Numbered from the stretch's first letter, positions 40,725-50,229 are shown. The stretch: DNA of 64,000 nt from Solimonas sp041659605 (GCA_041659605.1 JBAZXW010000006.1:96432-160431); one strand, 5' to 3'. Program-made: numbers and translations. Notes: generated by a model from the letters alone, not told the origin.

Positions 40725-43361
40725 TTAGTCGAACGTCGTTGCCGGCTTTGCCTTGTCCCAGACCTTTTTGGCCGCGCTGTAGTCTACTTTGATCCTGTCG
40801 AAATCGGCCAATTCGGTGGTTACGACGGTCGTCGTCAGAGGAACCTGTTGATGATCTGGGGTATGTGAGTGTGCGTCGATAAATCGTGACAGCGTCGCCA
40901 TGCGTTCGTGCACTCGGAGGGCGATCTTCTCGTCAAAATAGACTTGATCGAGCGTGAACATGATGTTCTCGCGCCAGCGCCGGACTACGTTGCCGAACAA
41001 CTTCTTCTGAATGAAATCCTCGTAGGCAGTGCGAAGCTTGCCGCATGCCTTTTCCAACTGATCGCGTTGAGCATCGCCGGTGAGCTTCTTCGCTTCATCG
41101 AGGTGCTTCTTCGCCCGATCGTAGGCGGCCCCTTCGTACTCCTCATGCGGGAAGGCCAGCACATCCACGCGCCCCGGCTCTTGCATATCGCAGTTCCATA
41201 CGGTGCGCCCAGTGAAATTCACCCCTTGGGCTTCGGCCGCAGATGCCAGGTAGTTGGTGAAAAGAATGTCGTGGGTGAAGATGATTACTTGGCGCGCAGC
41301 AGCCTCGGCAACCAACCGCTGTGCGATGGACTCCTTGCGGATGTGATCCATCGACGTCACAGGGTCGTCGAAAATCACGCCGGCGCAGCTGCCGTTGAGG
41401 TCGACTTCGGTTAGGAAATCCGCGAGCGCCGCAGCGGTCTGTTCTCCTTCGCTTAAAACGTCGGACGGCTCGAAGTTGCCGGCGCTGGCATTTGCGATCT
41501 CGATCTGCCGATCCGTTTGTCCGGCATCGCCCGCAAATCGGAACTGTACCGGCAAATCGAGCTTGAGCGCTTTGCAATTGTCCGTGAAACTGTCGATGAA
41601 GCCCTGCGCAACGAGTGCCTTAACCAAGACCTTCTGCTTGGTCGTGACTTCGCGCTGGATTCCGCCGAAGCCCCGCAGCGCCGCGCTTCCAATGGCCGCC
41701 CACTTAAGATTCGATACGGAGGTGACAATGTCAGCGTACTTTCCCGCAAGGATCTTGCGGTCTTCGAGCAGCTTCTGTTCCTTGAGCAGGGGCGCAATGA
41801 GCGCTTTGGGGTCTTTTAGCTCAAGGTCTTCGTTTTCCTTGGTAAGTCGCTGAAACAGATCCTTGATCCGCTGAGAAACTGAGTCGACCAGCGGCTTGTC
41901 AGTCGGAACCGACACATTGGCAATGGAACCTGCCAGGCTCAGCTTCGTAGCTTCGATTTTCGCGACATGCTCGGCAACGTCCAATTCAAGCGCAGCATCG
42001 AGTTCTTTGAGCGATCGGCGAGCGGCACCCTCCGCGCTGAAGAATCCTGTGTTCGCCTTACTAAGCTTCTTGTCTAGGGTTTCGAGTTCGATTTTGCTCG
42101 CTTTGAGCTGGTTTTCGACGTCGCTGGTTGCGACCTGATAGAACCGGGTCAAGCGATCGAGCGCTTCGGCGCCCAGTTCCTGTTGACAGAGCACGCAGCG
42201 CGGATTGTCCGCGAGAGCCGGCGGGAATGTACCGCCTTTGTACGCTTCCTGGTTGTAGGCAATTGCGGCGGCGATGAGTTCTCGCCATGCCAAGGTGCCG
42301 ACAGGTTGGACTGGTTCGTTGCCAAACCGTGCTGCGGACAGCGCCGCGGACTTCTCCGTGAGCCGTTGTGTCTTGGTGATCTCCTGTTCAATTATTGAGA
42401 TCAAATCCCCGCCGAAGCCTGTGGCAAGCGCCATCAAGGCCGTCTGCAACGTTTGAAGATCGGTGAGCCTTTGCTGGTTCTGTTGAATGAGTTTCTTCGG
42501 GTCCGTGCTGCGAAGCTCGTTGATCTTTTTACCCACCTCTTCGAGGCGAGCGTCTTCGACTTCTCCGAAAACTGCCAGCTTCGACAACGTGACGAGGTCG
42601 GTCTTCGCAGTCACTGCTGCAAGCGCCTGGGCTACAGCGGAGTCGCTGTTCGCAATTGCAAACTTGTCTGCCGCCGGGGATCTATTTGCGATATCGGTCT
42701 TCAGCCTTGTCTGGATCTTTCCGAACGCGTCCACCATCCGCGGAAACACGTCAAACAAGTAAGGCATTACCTGAAACGCTTTCCGCTCGTCCAGGTGCAC
42801 GCGCACGCAGGTGGAGTCGAATACGGCGAAGTTGTCACGCAGACGCGGACATGGCTGCTGATAAACGTAAGTAGCGTCGCTGCCGTCGCCGAACGCGAAC
42901 TTCGCGGTAGGCTCCGTCTGTACAACGGGGTTGAGCCGGACATCGCCCAGGATGGTGGTTTCGTGAGAGCGAGTGAAGCACGCCGCCTTTAGCACGCGCG
43001 CGTAGCCTGATTTGCCGGAACCGTTGGGGCCGTAAATTACCGTGAGCTTAGCTCCGAACGTCAGTTTTTCGCCGGAAGCGAGCGCATTGACGCCGGACAC
43101 CCCATGCATCAATTGCAGATAAGGGAGTGCCTGCGGTGCATTGTCCTGGAACTGCGGAACCGCGATGGTGTAGTCCGTGCGGGCACCGTCATGCGCGGCC
43201 AAGCCAAAGTCAATCAAAAGCTCACCGTAGACTAGGCCTAGATCAGCGTCCGATATCTCGCTGGTGCCGACGAGCTTCGCCAGTAGACATCGTTGCCAAA
43301 CAGGCAGCGTTTGTCCCCAAGTAGACAGCTCGTTAAAGATGTTGAATGAGGCTTTGGTCAT
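40725..43361 (-). CDS. Zinc-hook ABC/Rad50-like ATPase, candidate RloC/PrrC-type defence protein
   Basis: An 878-residue AAA_13-like protein. Walker A GPNGSGKS is at 111–118. Long charged helices (about 205–345 and 410–545) flank a CxxC pair in PRCVLCQQE (Cys389, Cys392), as in a Rad50/RloC zinc hook. The ABC signature LSEGE is at 636–640, Walker B VIFDDP at 662–667 and the H-loop FTHD at 695–698. The C-terminal 140 residues contain R777-x3-E781 and His818 (also H831/H833), similar in spacing to the Arg-Glu-His catalytic triad of PrrC/RloC anticodon nucleases. Base composition is clearly less GC-rich than the flanks. The defence role and nuclease activity are inferred. No partner gene is evident. 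Confidence 0.8.
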   Translation of the reverse strand: MTKASFNIFNELSTWGQTLPVWQRCLLAKLVGTSEISDADLGLVYGELLIDFGLAAHDGARTDYTIAVPQFQDNAPQALPYLQLMHGVSGVNALASGEKLTFGAKLTVIYGPNGSGKSGYARVLKAACFTRSHETTILGDVRLNPVVQTEPTAKFAFGDGSDATYVYQQPCPRLRDNFAVFDSTCVRVHLDERKAFQVMPYLFDVFPRMVDAFGKIQTRLKTDIANRSPAADKFAIANSDSAVAQALAAVTAKTDLVTLSKLAVFGEVEDARLEEVGKKINELRSTDPKKLIQQNQQRLTDLQTLQTALMALATGFGGDLISIIEQEITKTQRLTEKSAALSAARFGNEPVQPVGTLAWRELIAAAIAYNQEAYKGGTFPPALADNPRCVLCQQELGAEALDRLTRFYQVATSDVENQLKASKIELETLDKKLSKANTGFFSAEGAARRSLKELDAALELDVAEHVAKIEATKLSLAGSIANVSVPTDKPLVDSVSQRIKDLFQRLTKENEDLELKDPKALIAPLLKEQKLLEDRKILAGKYADIVTSVSNLKWAAIGSAALRGFGGIQREVTTKQKVLVKALVAQGFIDSFTDNCKALKLDLPVQFRFAGDAGQTDRQIEIANASAGNFEPSDVLSEGEQTAAALADFLTEVDLNGSCAGVIFDDPVTSMDHIRKESIAQRLVAEAAARQVIIFTHDILFTNYLASAAEAQGVNFTGRTVWNCDMQEPGRVDVLAFPHEEYEGAAYDRAKKHLDEAKKLTGDAQRDQLEKACGKLRTAYEDFIQKKLFGNVVRRWRENIMFTLDQVYFDEKIALRVHERMATLSRFIDAHSHTPDHQQVPLTTTVVTTELADFDRIKVDYSAAKKVWDKAKPATTFD

Positions 43362-43739
43362 TGTCTTCCCCGGGACCACGCCAGCGCGAGATGCAACTCC
43401 CAATCCCCAGTGCCCGCACAACGATCGACTTTTGTGGGCGAATTGGAACCATGGCATTGATGGACGTATTCAATGCCATCGTCAATCTGGAGACAATAGA
43501 AGGAAACCTCTGAGTGGCTGCTTTCGAGCGGCGAATATCTAGACTTGGCCGTCGCTTCTGGTCGAATGCGCCGCCGCCGCAAGCAGATTTCAACCGCCCG
43601 CTATGGGCTGGCCCTAGCCAACCACCGACTCGGAGGCGACAACCCGCCTGTGGGCAAACGGCCGCCATCCCCACCGCAGAATTTCTCTTGCCTCAGTCAC
43701 TGGCAGTCCACTTCATTGGGTCAGACGCGTGATGGCGAC
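43362..43739. other. Gap upstream of the zinc-hook ATPase, no gene recognised
   Basis: 378 bases. Only short overlapping reading frames with no family resemblance are present. The AAA gene's Shine-Dalgarno (GGGGAAGAC, minus strand) is at the left end, so its promoter should be here. No tRNA, integrase remnant or clear direct repeats were seen. Confidence 0.5.
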
Positions 43740-44558
43740 TCAACGATCGATCGCCGCACCCTGTCCAAGGCTTGATGCAGTCAACCAGCCAATCTGCCCT
43801 TGAGCCGAGACAAACCACCACGTACCGCTTGCATTGGTGAGCCTGTCTTTAAGCAAGACCTCTGTTCCGGTCGTCAACTCGGTCGTGCGCGAGCCAAGAG
43901 TCGGTCCGTCGTAGAGCAACTCGGTTGCACTCAAGATCACGTTTTGACCAACCTCATGCTGCAGCAATTGCCTGGCAAACCCGTCAGGTTGCGATGGCGC
44001 AACAATTGCCGACGTCTGTGCCGTTACTTGCGCGGGTGACGCTTCCGGCTGTACCGATATGCTACTCGCCGACTCTGGCGACACGGCGTGTGTCAACTCG
44101 GCCGTGCTGCAGGTGCCCTTCGTGGCCAGGCCAAGCTTGCGCACCCGCTCCTTTCCATTTTCCTCACCAACGACCCTGAGATTCGCCCCGCCGACAAAGG
44201 CGCCCATCTTGATGTACTGCTCAACAAAGTAATTCTTGTTGCTCTCGGCGGTGAGCCTCAGGTCATTTGGGGAAAACTCGGATTCTGTTGAAATAGTGTG
44301 CTCGTCATTCCCCGCCACCTCCGTAAAGAAGAATACGTTCGGCGCGGACTCCCCGAGGCACTTTCCATCAACCCAGATGTCCTTCTTCAGGGCGCCGCCA
44401 GGACCGCTGGCGCGAAAAATGTAAAGCCCCGCCTGCCCTTGGGACGGTGCATTGAAAAGCTTAGCTTGGCTCGAGGCATCTTTGCCTTCCATAGGGACCG
44501 TCGCGCAACCTGCGGACATGGCGGCGGCGATGACGGTGAGTGCGGTTCTCTTAAGCAT
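43740..44558 (-). CDS. Lipoprotein with DUF2846-like and SH3-like domains
   Basis: A 272-residue lipoprotein (signal ending in MSAGCATVP, lipid on Cys18). Residues about 43–145 (GLYIFRASGPGG, DIWVDGKCLGESAPNVFFF, NYFVEQYIKMGAFVGGANL) match the DUF2846 pattern. A Ser/Ala/Gln-rich linker (about 150–195) leads to a C-terminal bacterial SH3-like domain (about 200–268, YDGPTLGSRTTELTTGTEVLL, WWFVSAQGQIGWL). Such SH3 modules often contact peptidoglycan. Function is unknown. Composition is moderately low in GC, as in the neighbouring ATPase gene. Confidence 0.78.
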   Translation of the reverse strand: MLKRTALTVIAAAMSAGCATVPMEGKDASSQAKLFNAPSQGQAGLYIFRASGPGGALKKDIWVDGKCLGESAPNVFFFTEVAGNDEHTISTESEFSPNDLRLTAESNKNYFVEQYIKMGAFVGGANLRVVGEENGKERVRKLGLATKGTCSTAELTHAVSPESASSISVQPEASPAQVTAQTSAIVAPSQPDGFARQLLQHEVGQNVILSATELLYDGPTLGSRTTELTTGTEVLLKDRLTNASGTWWFVSAQGQIGWLTASSLGQGAAIDR

Positions 44559-45055
44559 GTAACCCTCCCTCCTTGCTAAACAAACGAATTAAGTTTTGTT
44601 CACTTTGGCTATGAGGCCCAAATAGCCCAGTTAAGCTTCAGCCGCGGGTCTGTCGCAGCGAGGCAAGGGCACGTCAGATGCAGCGCCTGGTTGAGCAACA
44701 CAGCGACGTTTGCCAGATCGCCGCGCAATAGGCACTTGATATCACAACGGCAACTCCCCGGCGCCGATAGCGCACCTATTTATGTGACCTATTCTGCTCG
44801 GCTTTCTAGCATACGGAAACCTAGGCCGCATGGGGGTAGTTCCCGAGATCCCGGCACACAGCACGCTGAGAACATGCCTCCATCGACCGACCGCTTTTGG
44901 GCAGCTCGGCGGCGAGTCTGACAGTCGTCTTCGGGCTAGTTGTTGCCCGTCCCAGTGCGCACGTGGGTAGGGCCCTTGTCGGCCTTGATCAGTCTCGGCA
45001 TTGCGTCTTGCCGAATCCGGCCGATATGTCGCGCCAACGAGCGCAATCGTTTTCG
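44559..45055. other. 497-base gap without a recognisable gene
   Basis: Only short frames with no family resemblance. The left end holds the leader of the lipoprotein gene (AGGAGGGAGGGTT, minus strand, a strong Shine-Dalgarno). Composition returns to high GC near 44900, so the right border of the low-GC patch is probably here. No repeats or RNA structures stood out. Confidence 0.5.
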
Positions 45056-45613
45056 TCAGTCGAGCACTTTCTCGACAGCACCGGTGTTGGCATCAACGAT
45101 CACGATTCGCTTGGCGCTGGTGCCATCGGCCTTCGAGTAGTTGATGTACCAGGTCGCGTGGCTGGTATCCGGCGCCGCGGCGGTCTGGATCGACACGCTG
45201 TAACCCTCGGCGATGAGGTTGCCGCCCTTGTCCTTGGCGATCGCGTAGAGCTTGGCCCCGTCACGAACAAAACCGGGCGCGAGATCGGGCACGCGGCCAG
45301 CCGAGCCTGGCTGCGCGTAGCAGGTGAACATGCCGCGGAACGTGCTGACGGAAACATAAGCGTCGGCCGAAGCCGAGTAGAAGTTGAGGTTCCAGGCTTC
45401 CGATTTTCCCGCAGCATCCAACGGCCCCATGCTGGTGTTGCCGATGCGCGCCGGTACGGCGTCTGCCTTCCAGCTCTTGGCGATCTTCTCCGCCTTGCCG
45501 TACATCGCGGTGAGCGTCATCGGCGGAACATTCATCTCCATCTTGCACGCTTCCTGAGCGTGGGCGGTCCCGACGGCAGAGATCAGGAATACGGCAGCAG
45601 CGAATCGCTTCAT
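45056..45613 (-). CDS. Hypothetical secreted protein
   Basis: A 185-residue exported protein. The signal peptide (about 1–19) is cleaved after AHA. The mature chain has two cysteines (in EACKMEM and MFTCYAQ) that could form a disulfide, and its last 35 residues (WYINYSKADGTSAKRIVIVDANTGAVEKVLD) resemble the final strands of PepSY-type domains. I do not recognise a family with certainty. It precedes a lipoprotein hydrolase gene by 127 bases with no clear operon link. Confidence 0.72.
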   Translation of the reverse strand: MKRFAAAVFLISAVGTAHAQEACKMEMNVPPMTLTAMYGKAEKIAKSWKADAVPARIGNTSMGPLDAAGKSEAWNLNFYSASADAYVSVSTFRGMFTCYAQPGSAGRVPDLAPGFVRDGAKLYAIAKDKGGNLIAEGYSVSIQTAAAPDTSHATWYINYSKADGTSAKRIVIVDANTGAVEKVLD

Positions 45614-45740
45614 GGCAGGCGCGCCTCTGGATCGAGCAAGACCCATTCTGATGCGACGCGCCCCTTGTTGAGAAGGGACCGCCATGCCGCAGCGTTGGCG
45701 TCGTGGCTGACGCCGCCGGGGCCCGGCGCCGCCGCCCGCG

Positions 45741-46502
45741 TCAGGCCGGACGCTTCCGAATCTCGCTGATGATGCGCTCGGTCGCCTGGATGAAAGTCTT
45801 CCAGTCGTGCGCGCCGGGAATTTCGGCGTAGTGCGATTCCGGCAGCGCCGGCGCGATCAGGCGCGACGTCTGCAGCAGACGATCCTGGTCGCCGCAGATC
45901 AGCCAGACGCGCTGGCGGCGCTGCGGGTCTTGGCTCCAGCGTTTCACGACGCGCCACATCTCGCGCTGGTAGTTGTCGCCATCGATCGCGGCCGGGACGG
46001 CGCCGGGCTGCCACTGCGACACGCCGCCGGCCGCGCGGATCTCGTCGAGCAGATCGCGGTCGCCCACCCACGGCGCCAGCAGCACCAGGCCGTCGATCGT
46101 GTCCGGATACTCGTATTCGTAGAACAGCACGCCCATTGCGCCGATCGACGCGCCCGCCAGCCAGATTTGCCGGTAGCCCTGTGCACGCGCCGGTGCGATG
46201 ACGTCGGCCTGCAGGCGCGCGACGATGTTGCGCTCCTTGTAGTAGGCGAAGGTCGCGCTGGTCAACAGCACATCGGCTTCGGGCCAGTGCTGGTGCACGG
46301 CCTTGTCGATGCCCTGTTCCTGCATGTCTTCCGCCTCGTTGCCGAAGCCAGGCAGGACAACCACCAGCGTGCGCTCGGCACCCGGCTGAAGGGCTGGCAC
46401 GAGAACGCTGGCGATCGGCTTGCCCGCATCGCCGATGGTGATGCATCCGCCGATCAGACCGGCCGACAGAAGCGACAGCATTGCGCGCAGGAAATTCTTC
46501 AT
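45741..46502 (-). CDS. Alpha/beta hydrolase lipoprotein
   Basis: A 253-residue lipoprotein (lipobox IGGC, Cys20). The alpha/beta-hydrolase core begins LVVVLPGFGNEAEDM. The nucleophile Ser is in GASIGAMG, and acid and base are in CGDQDRLL and GAHDWKTF. It is likely anchored in the outer or inner membrane facing the periplasm. The reaction cannot be predicted beyond ester or thioester hydrolysis. The stop of the upstream DASS transporter is 16 bases before its start, so both may be on one transcript. Confidence 0.82.
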   Translation of the reverse strand: MKNFLRAMLSLLSAGLIGGCITIGDAGKPIASVLVPALQPGAERTLVVVLPGFGNEAEDMQEQGIDKAVHQHWPEADVLLTSATFAYYKERNIVARLQADVIAPARAQGYRQIWLAGASIGAMGVLFYEYEYPDTIDGLVLLAPWVGDRDLLDEIRAAGGVSQWQPGAVPAAIDGDNYQREMWRVVKRWSQDPQRRQRVWLICGDQDRLLQTSRLIAPALPESHYAEIPGAHDWKTFIQATERIISEIRKRPA

Positions 46503-46518
46503 CTCAGCCCTCGAAAGC

Positions 46519-47946
46519 TCAGTGGGCGTGGCCGGAGGAACCGATCCAGACCAGGGCTGTGACCGCCGCCGCGCACACGAGGTTCAACCAGAATCCGCAG
46601 CGCATCATCCACGCCTGCGGCACGCGCCCGGTGGCGTAGACCAAGGCGTTCGGCGGCGTCGCCACCGGCAGCATGAACGCGCAGGACGCGGCGATCGCCA
46701 CGCCCGCGGCTGCGCCGGCGGGTGAAAGCCCCAGCGTCAGCGCCGCCGGCATGAACACCGGCAGCACGAGCGCGGTACACGCCGTGTTGCTGATCAGCTC
46801 AGTGAGGAACACGACGAACAGGACCACACCGGCGAGGACGAGAATGCGCGGCGCCGATTGCATGGTGCCCAGCGCCTGCTCGGCGAGGAAGCGGCTCGCG
46901 CCGCTGGATTGCATCAGCTCCGACAGTGCCAGGCCGCCGCCGAACAGGAGCAGAACGCCCCACTCCGAACGCGTTTCGATGTCCCGCCAGCGCAGGCAGC
47001 CGGTGGCGACCAGGGCCACCAGCGCGGAGAGCGCGACGACCGTGTCGATGTCCGCGGCGATGCCCAGGGCCCGCGCCAGGGGAACACCGCCGATCCAGCC
47101 GGCGACTGTCGCCGCGAAGATGGCGACGGTGAAGCGGCGTGCGCGCGTCCATGCCATCGGCGCCGATGGAACCGCGACACTGCCGCCGAAGCGCGGACGC
47201 AGGGTCAGCCAGAGCACCAGCATCATTGCCGGCCAGAGGATCGCCACCGCCGGCAGCCCGAAGGCGAGCCACTGGACGAAGTCGATGCCGGCCTGCGCGG
47301 CGGCGATCGCATTCGGCGGGCTGCCCACCAGCGTGGCCATGCCGCCGATGCTGCAGCTGTAGGCGATCGCCAGCAGCACGAAGGTCTGTTCGCGCAGGCC
47401 CGGCGCCGCGCCGGTATCCACATCCGTCGTACCGGCGTGCAGGAGGCCCAGCGCCAGTGGCAGCATCATCGCCGCGGTGGCGGTGTTGCTGATCCACATG
47501 GAAAGACCCGCCGCGAGCGCGCACAGCAGCACGACGGCGCGCGGGCGATGTCCGCCGACGGCGCGCATCACGCGCTGCGCCAGGGCGCGGTCGAGGCCCT
47601 GGCTCTGCAGCGCGGCGGCGAGTGCGAAGCCGCCGAGGAACAGGAAGATGATCGGATGGGCGAACGGTGCCAGTGCCGCGCGCGGCGGCGCCAGCCCGCC
47701 CAGCACAGCCAGCACCGGCACCAGCAGCGCGGTCACCGCCAGCGGCAGCGCCTGCGTCATCCACAAGCCGCCGATCAGCACGAACAGCGCGAGCGCGGTG
47801 CGCAGTTCATGCGGCGGCGGCGCCAGCCAGAACGTCGCGGCTGCCAAAACGATGCAGACGCCGCCGCGCAGCGCGCGCGTACCGGCGGACGCGCCCGGCG
47901 CATCGCCACCTTCGGCGGCTTCGACTGTCGACTGAGACGAAATCAT
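46519..47946 (-). CDS. DASS/SLC13 family anion transporter
   Basis: A 475-residue membrane protein with about 11–12 hydrophobic segments. The two inverted repeats each hold the substrate/sodium motif SNT: MWISNTATAAMMLP in the first half and LISNTACTALVLPVFMP in the second. This is the mark of the divalent anion:sodium symporters (dicarboxylates, sulfate). The N-terminal 30 residues are a soluble extension of low complexity. Whether the substrate is dicarboxylate or sulfate cannot be read here. Confidence 0.88.
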   Translation of the reverse strand: MISSQSTVEAAEGGDAPGASAGTRALRGGVCIVLAAATFWLAPPPHELRTALALFVLIGGLWMTQALPLAVTALLVPVLAVLGGLAPPRAALAPFAHPIIFLFLGGFALAAALQSQGLDRALAQRVMRAVGGHRPRAVVLLCALAAGLSMWISNTATAAMMLPLALGLLHAGTTDVDTGAAPGLREQTFVLLAIAYSCSIGGMATLVGSPPNAIAAAQAGIDFVQWLAFGLPAVAILWPAMMLVLWLTLRPRFGGSVAVPSAPMAWTRARRFTVAIFAATVAGWIGGVPLARALGIAADIDTVVALSALVALVATGCLRWRDIETRSEWGVLLLFGGGLALSELMQSSGASRFLAEQALGTMQSAPRILVLAGVVLFVVFLTELISNTACTALVLPVFMPAALTLGLSPAGAAAGVAIAASCAFMLPVATPPNALVYATGRVPQAWMMRCGFWLNLVCAAAVTALVWIGSSGHAH

Positions 47947-48041
47947 CGCGCCATCCTAACCGTGGCCGTCGCTGACGACAGCGTATTGACGCCACGGTCA
48001 GCGATGCCACATAACTCGGTCGCCACTCGGAGTTCAGACGC

Positions 48042-48827
48042 ATGAGCACAGAGACCCCGGTCGAACCCGCCGCGCTGCCCTTCGTGGCGCCCTGTCGCGT
48101 TTTGTCACCGAATGCGGCCCTGGGCTGGATCAGGCTCGGCTGGCACGACCTGCGCCGCGCACCGCGGCAGAGCCTGACCTATGGCGCGGTGATGGTGTCG
48201 ATGAGCTACCTGATCACCGCCTTCACGTGGTGGTGGGGCAACCTGGGGCTGTACCTGGGGCTGATCTCCGGCTTCGTCTTTGTAGGCCCGTGGCTGGCGC
48301 TGACGCTGTACGCGATCAGCATCCGCCTCGAGCGCAAGGAACCGGTCAGCCTGCTGCAGAGCCTGGGCGACGCGCGCCAGCAGCTCGGCAACGCGATGGT
48401 GTTTGCCGTGATCCTGACGGTGGTCTTCCTGGTGTGGGCGCGTGCTGCAACGATCCTGCACGTGTTCTTTCCCGCCGACAGCGCGCGCGAGCTCAAGGAT
48501 CTGGCTTGGTTTCTCGGCATCGGCAGCGCGGTCGGTGCGCTGTTCTGCGCGATCGTTTTCGCAGTGAGCGCGTTTTCGCTGCCGATGCTGATGGACCGCC
48601 GGGTCGACACCGTCACCGCCGTCGTCACCAGCGTCAATGCGGTGCTGCGCAACAAGCCGGCGATGGCGGTGTGGGCGATGCTGATCGTCGCTTGCGTGAT
48701 TGTGGGGCTGCTGACCGCCTATCTGGCGTTCCTCGTCCTGCTGCCCCTGCTCGGGCATGCGACCTGGCATGCCTACCGACAGACCATCGACGCGTCGCGC
48801 TGGCCGGAGGTGCGCGTGCCGCGCTGA
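48042..48827 (+). CDS. DUF2189 family integral membrane protein
   Basis: A 261-residue protein with about six hydrophobic helices (starts near 45, 70, 118, 160, 205 and 220). GWIRLGWHDLRRAPRQSLTYG at about 28–48 is the opening of the DUF2189 pattern, in which a short helix lies before the first membrane span. Function is unknown. It is divergent from the DASS transporter and convergent with the lipase gene. Confidence 0.85.
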   Translation: MSTETPVEPAALPFVAPCRVLSPNAALGWIRLGWHDLRRAPRQSLTYGAVMVSMSYLITAFTWWWGNLGLYLGLISGFVFVGPWLALTLYAISIRLERKEPVSLLQSLGDARQQLGNAMVFAVILTVVFLVWARAATILHVFFPADSARELKDLAWFLGIGSAVGALFCAIVFAVSAFSLPMLMDRRVDTVTAVVTSVNAVLRNKPAMAVWAMLIVACVIVGLLTAYLAFLVLLPLLGHATWHAYRQTIDASRWPEVRVPR

Positions 48828-48845
48828 ATCCTGCTCACGCTGCCG

Positions 48846-50153
48846 CTAGTTGCAGCGCGTCGTCCCCACCGGCGTGGCGGGCGCGCCGAGTCCGCTGAAG
48901 CGACTATCCAGATAGGCGATGGCATTCGGCGTGCCCAGCGCCGCGCCCGACGTGTGCGTTCCGACGGGGGTCGCACCGCCCGCGCTCGCAGCCGTGCTCC
49001 GGTAGTAGCTCAGCGGCGTTCCGGCCTGACACCATCGGTCCGCCAGCGCATCCGCGCCCGCAATGGGCACCAACTCATCGTCGATCTCGTGATACAGGAA
49101 GACATCACTCGCGGGATGCATCTCGGATCTCAGCAGGTCCAGCCGGGGGCCCACCGAGAGAAAACCCGCGGTGTTGTACGGCGCGTCCGCATTCACGTAG
49201 TCGGCCAGTTGTCCGTTGGGCGCCGCGGATCCGTCCGTCGGCTTGCCTTCACAACTATCCCGCAGGGCCGCGAGCGCGCGGCGCCCTTCTTCGTTGAGCA
49301 GGTCCGCAGGCAGGAATTCGGGATAGGCGCGCGCGACACCGAACAACAAGCCCAGGAGCAGGCTGAAGCTGTCGGTATTCTCGGCGCCGGGAATGACTTC
49401 GAGCAGATTTACCGGCGTACCGCCCGCGACCACACCGACCAGATTGATCTCGGGCGCGGACTGCGCCTGCATGGCCGCTGCCCACGTCGTGGCATAGGCG
49501 CCACCGGAATATCCCCAGAGTCCGACCGGGGTCGAAGCGGACAGACCCAGGGGTTCGAAACCCAAGGCTGCGCGAATCGCATCCAGTGTCGCCTGGCCCG
49601 ACAATCTGCCGGCGCCGAAGGCATGGTCGGGCCCCTCGTAGTCGGGAATCAACAGCGTCCATCCCAGCGTCTGCAGCGCCGGCAGGTACTCCAGGGTTTC
49701 GGCCATGTTGGTGGTGTTGGCGGAGCTTCCCGTCGCCGTATGCGAGGGCGTGCATTGCGCGCCCAGGCTGTCGTAGGCGTGCTGGAACGACAACAGCACC
49801 GGATCCCCGTAGGCGCTCGGCCCCACTGGCTTCACGACCGTGGCCGTCGCTGCAATCACCCGGCCTTGCACATCGGTCGTGAGGTATTGCAGCTGCCAGG
49901 CCGAATTCGGCAGCACGGCCCCGGCAGGTTGATAGGTGATCTCGCGGAACTTGATGACGGTTCCCGGCGCGCCCTGCAGCCCTTCGGGCGCGCGATAGAA
50001 GTCATCGGCGTCAGGCGTCGGCGCGAACAGCGCCGCGTCCGGATCGACCGGACGATTCGACTGCGCATCGTTGTCGCTTGCCGAACACCCGGCCAGGACG
50101 ATGAGAATTGCCGCGGCTGCGGCGCGCCATGGCGGCGACCCGTTGATCAGCAT
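48846..50153 (-). CDS. Secreted lipase-family esterase, lipoprotein
   Basis: A 435-residue lipoprotein (signal ending in VLAGCSA, Cys23). The alpha/beta-hydrolase core has the nucleophile in GLWGYSGGAYAT and the acid near FLYHEIDDELVPIAG; a His lies in PVGTHTSGA. The pattern fits the secretory lipase (LIP) family. Cysteines at QCTPSH, SCEGK, WCQAG and the terminal RCN suggest disulfides in the periplasm. ATG 50153 is chosen because the signal peptide starts there. The natural substrate is unknown. Confidence 0.82.
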   Translation of the reverse strand: MLINGSPPWRAAAAAILIVLAGCSASDNDAQSNRPVDPDAALFAPTPDADDFYRAPEGLQGAPGTVIKFREITYQPAGAVLPNSAWQLQYLTTDVQGRVIAATATVVKPVGPSAYGDPVLLSFQHAYDSLGAQCTPSHTATGSSANTTNMAETLEYLPALQTLGWTLLIPDYEGPDHAFGAGRLSGQATLDAIRAALGFEPLGLSASTPVGLWGYSGGAYATTWAAAMQAQSAPEINLVGVVAGGTPVNLLEVIPGAENTDSFSLLLGLLFGVARAYPEFLPADLLNEEGRRALAALRDSCEGKPTDGSAAPNGQLADYVNADAPYNTAGFLSVGPRLDLLRSEMHPASDVFLYHEIDDELVPIAGADALADRWCQAGTPLSYYRSTAASAGGATPVGTHTSGAALGTPNAIAYLDSRFSGLGAPATPVGTTRCN

Positions 50154-50229
50154 CAAATGGTTTCCAGAAGAGAGTGCGGGACGTGACCGGCGGACAGCCA
50201 CTCAAGGCACGGAGTGCATTACGGACACT

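Noticed and set aside
43514..43775. Short overlapping frames between the zinc-hook ATPase and the lipoprotein gene (possible antitoxin)
   Set aside because: A small partner gene was looked for because of the suspected defence role, but the candidates are Pro/Arg-rich in several frames, lack start signals, and one runs into the lipoprotein gene antisense.
44691..44921. 76-codon frame in the gap upstream of the DUF2846 lipoprotein gene
   Set aside because: No ribosome-binding sequence, no family resemblance, and composition typical of non-coding sequence.
46858..48045. 395-codon plus-strand frame across the DASS transporter
   Set aside because: Gln/Arg/His-rich antisense of a clear membrane protein gene.
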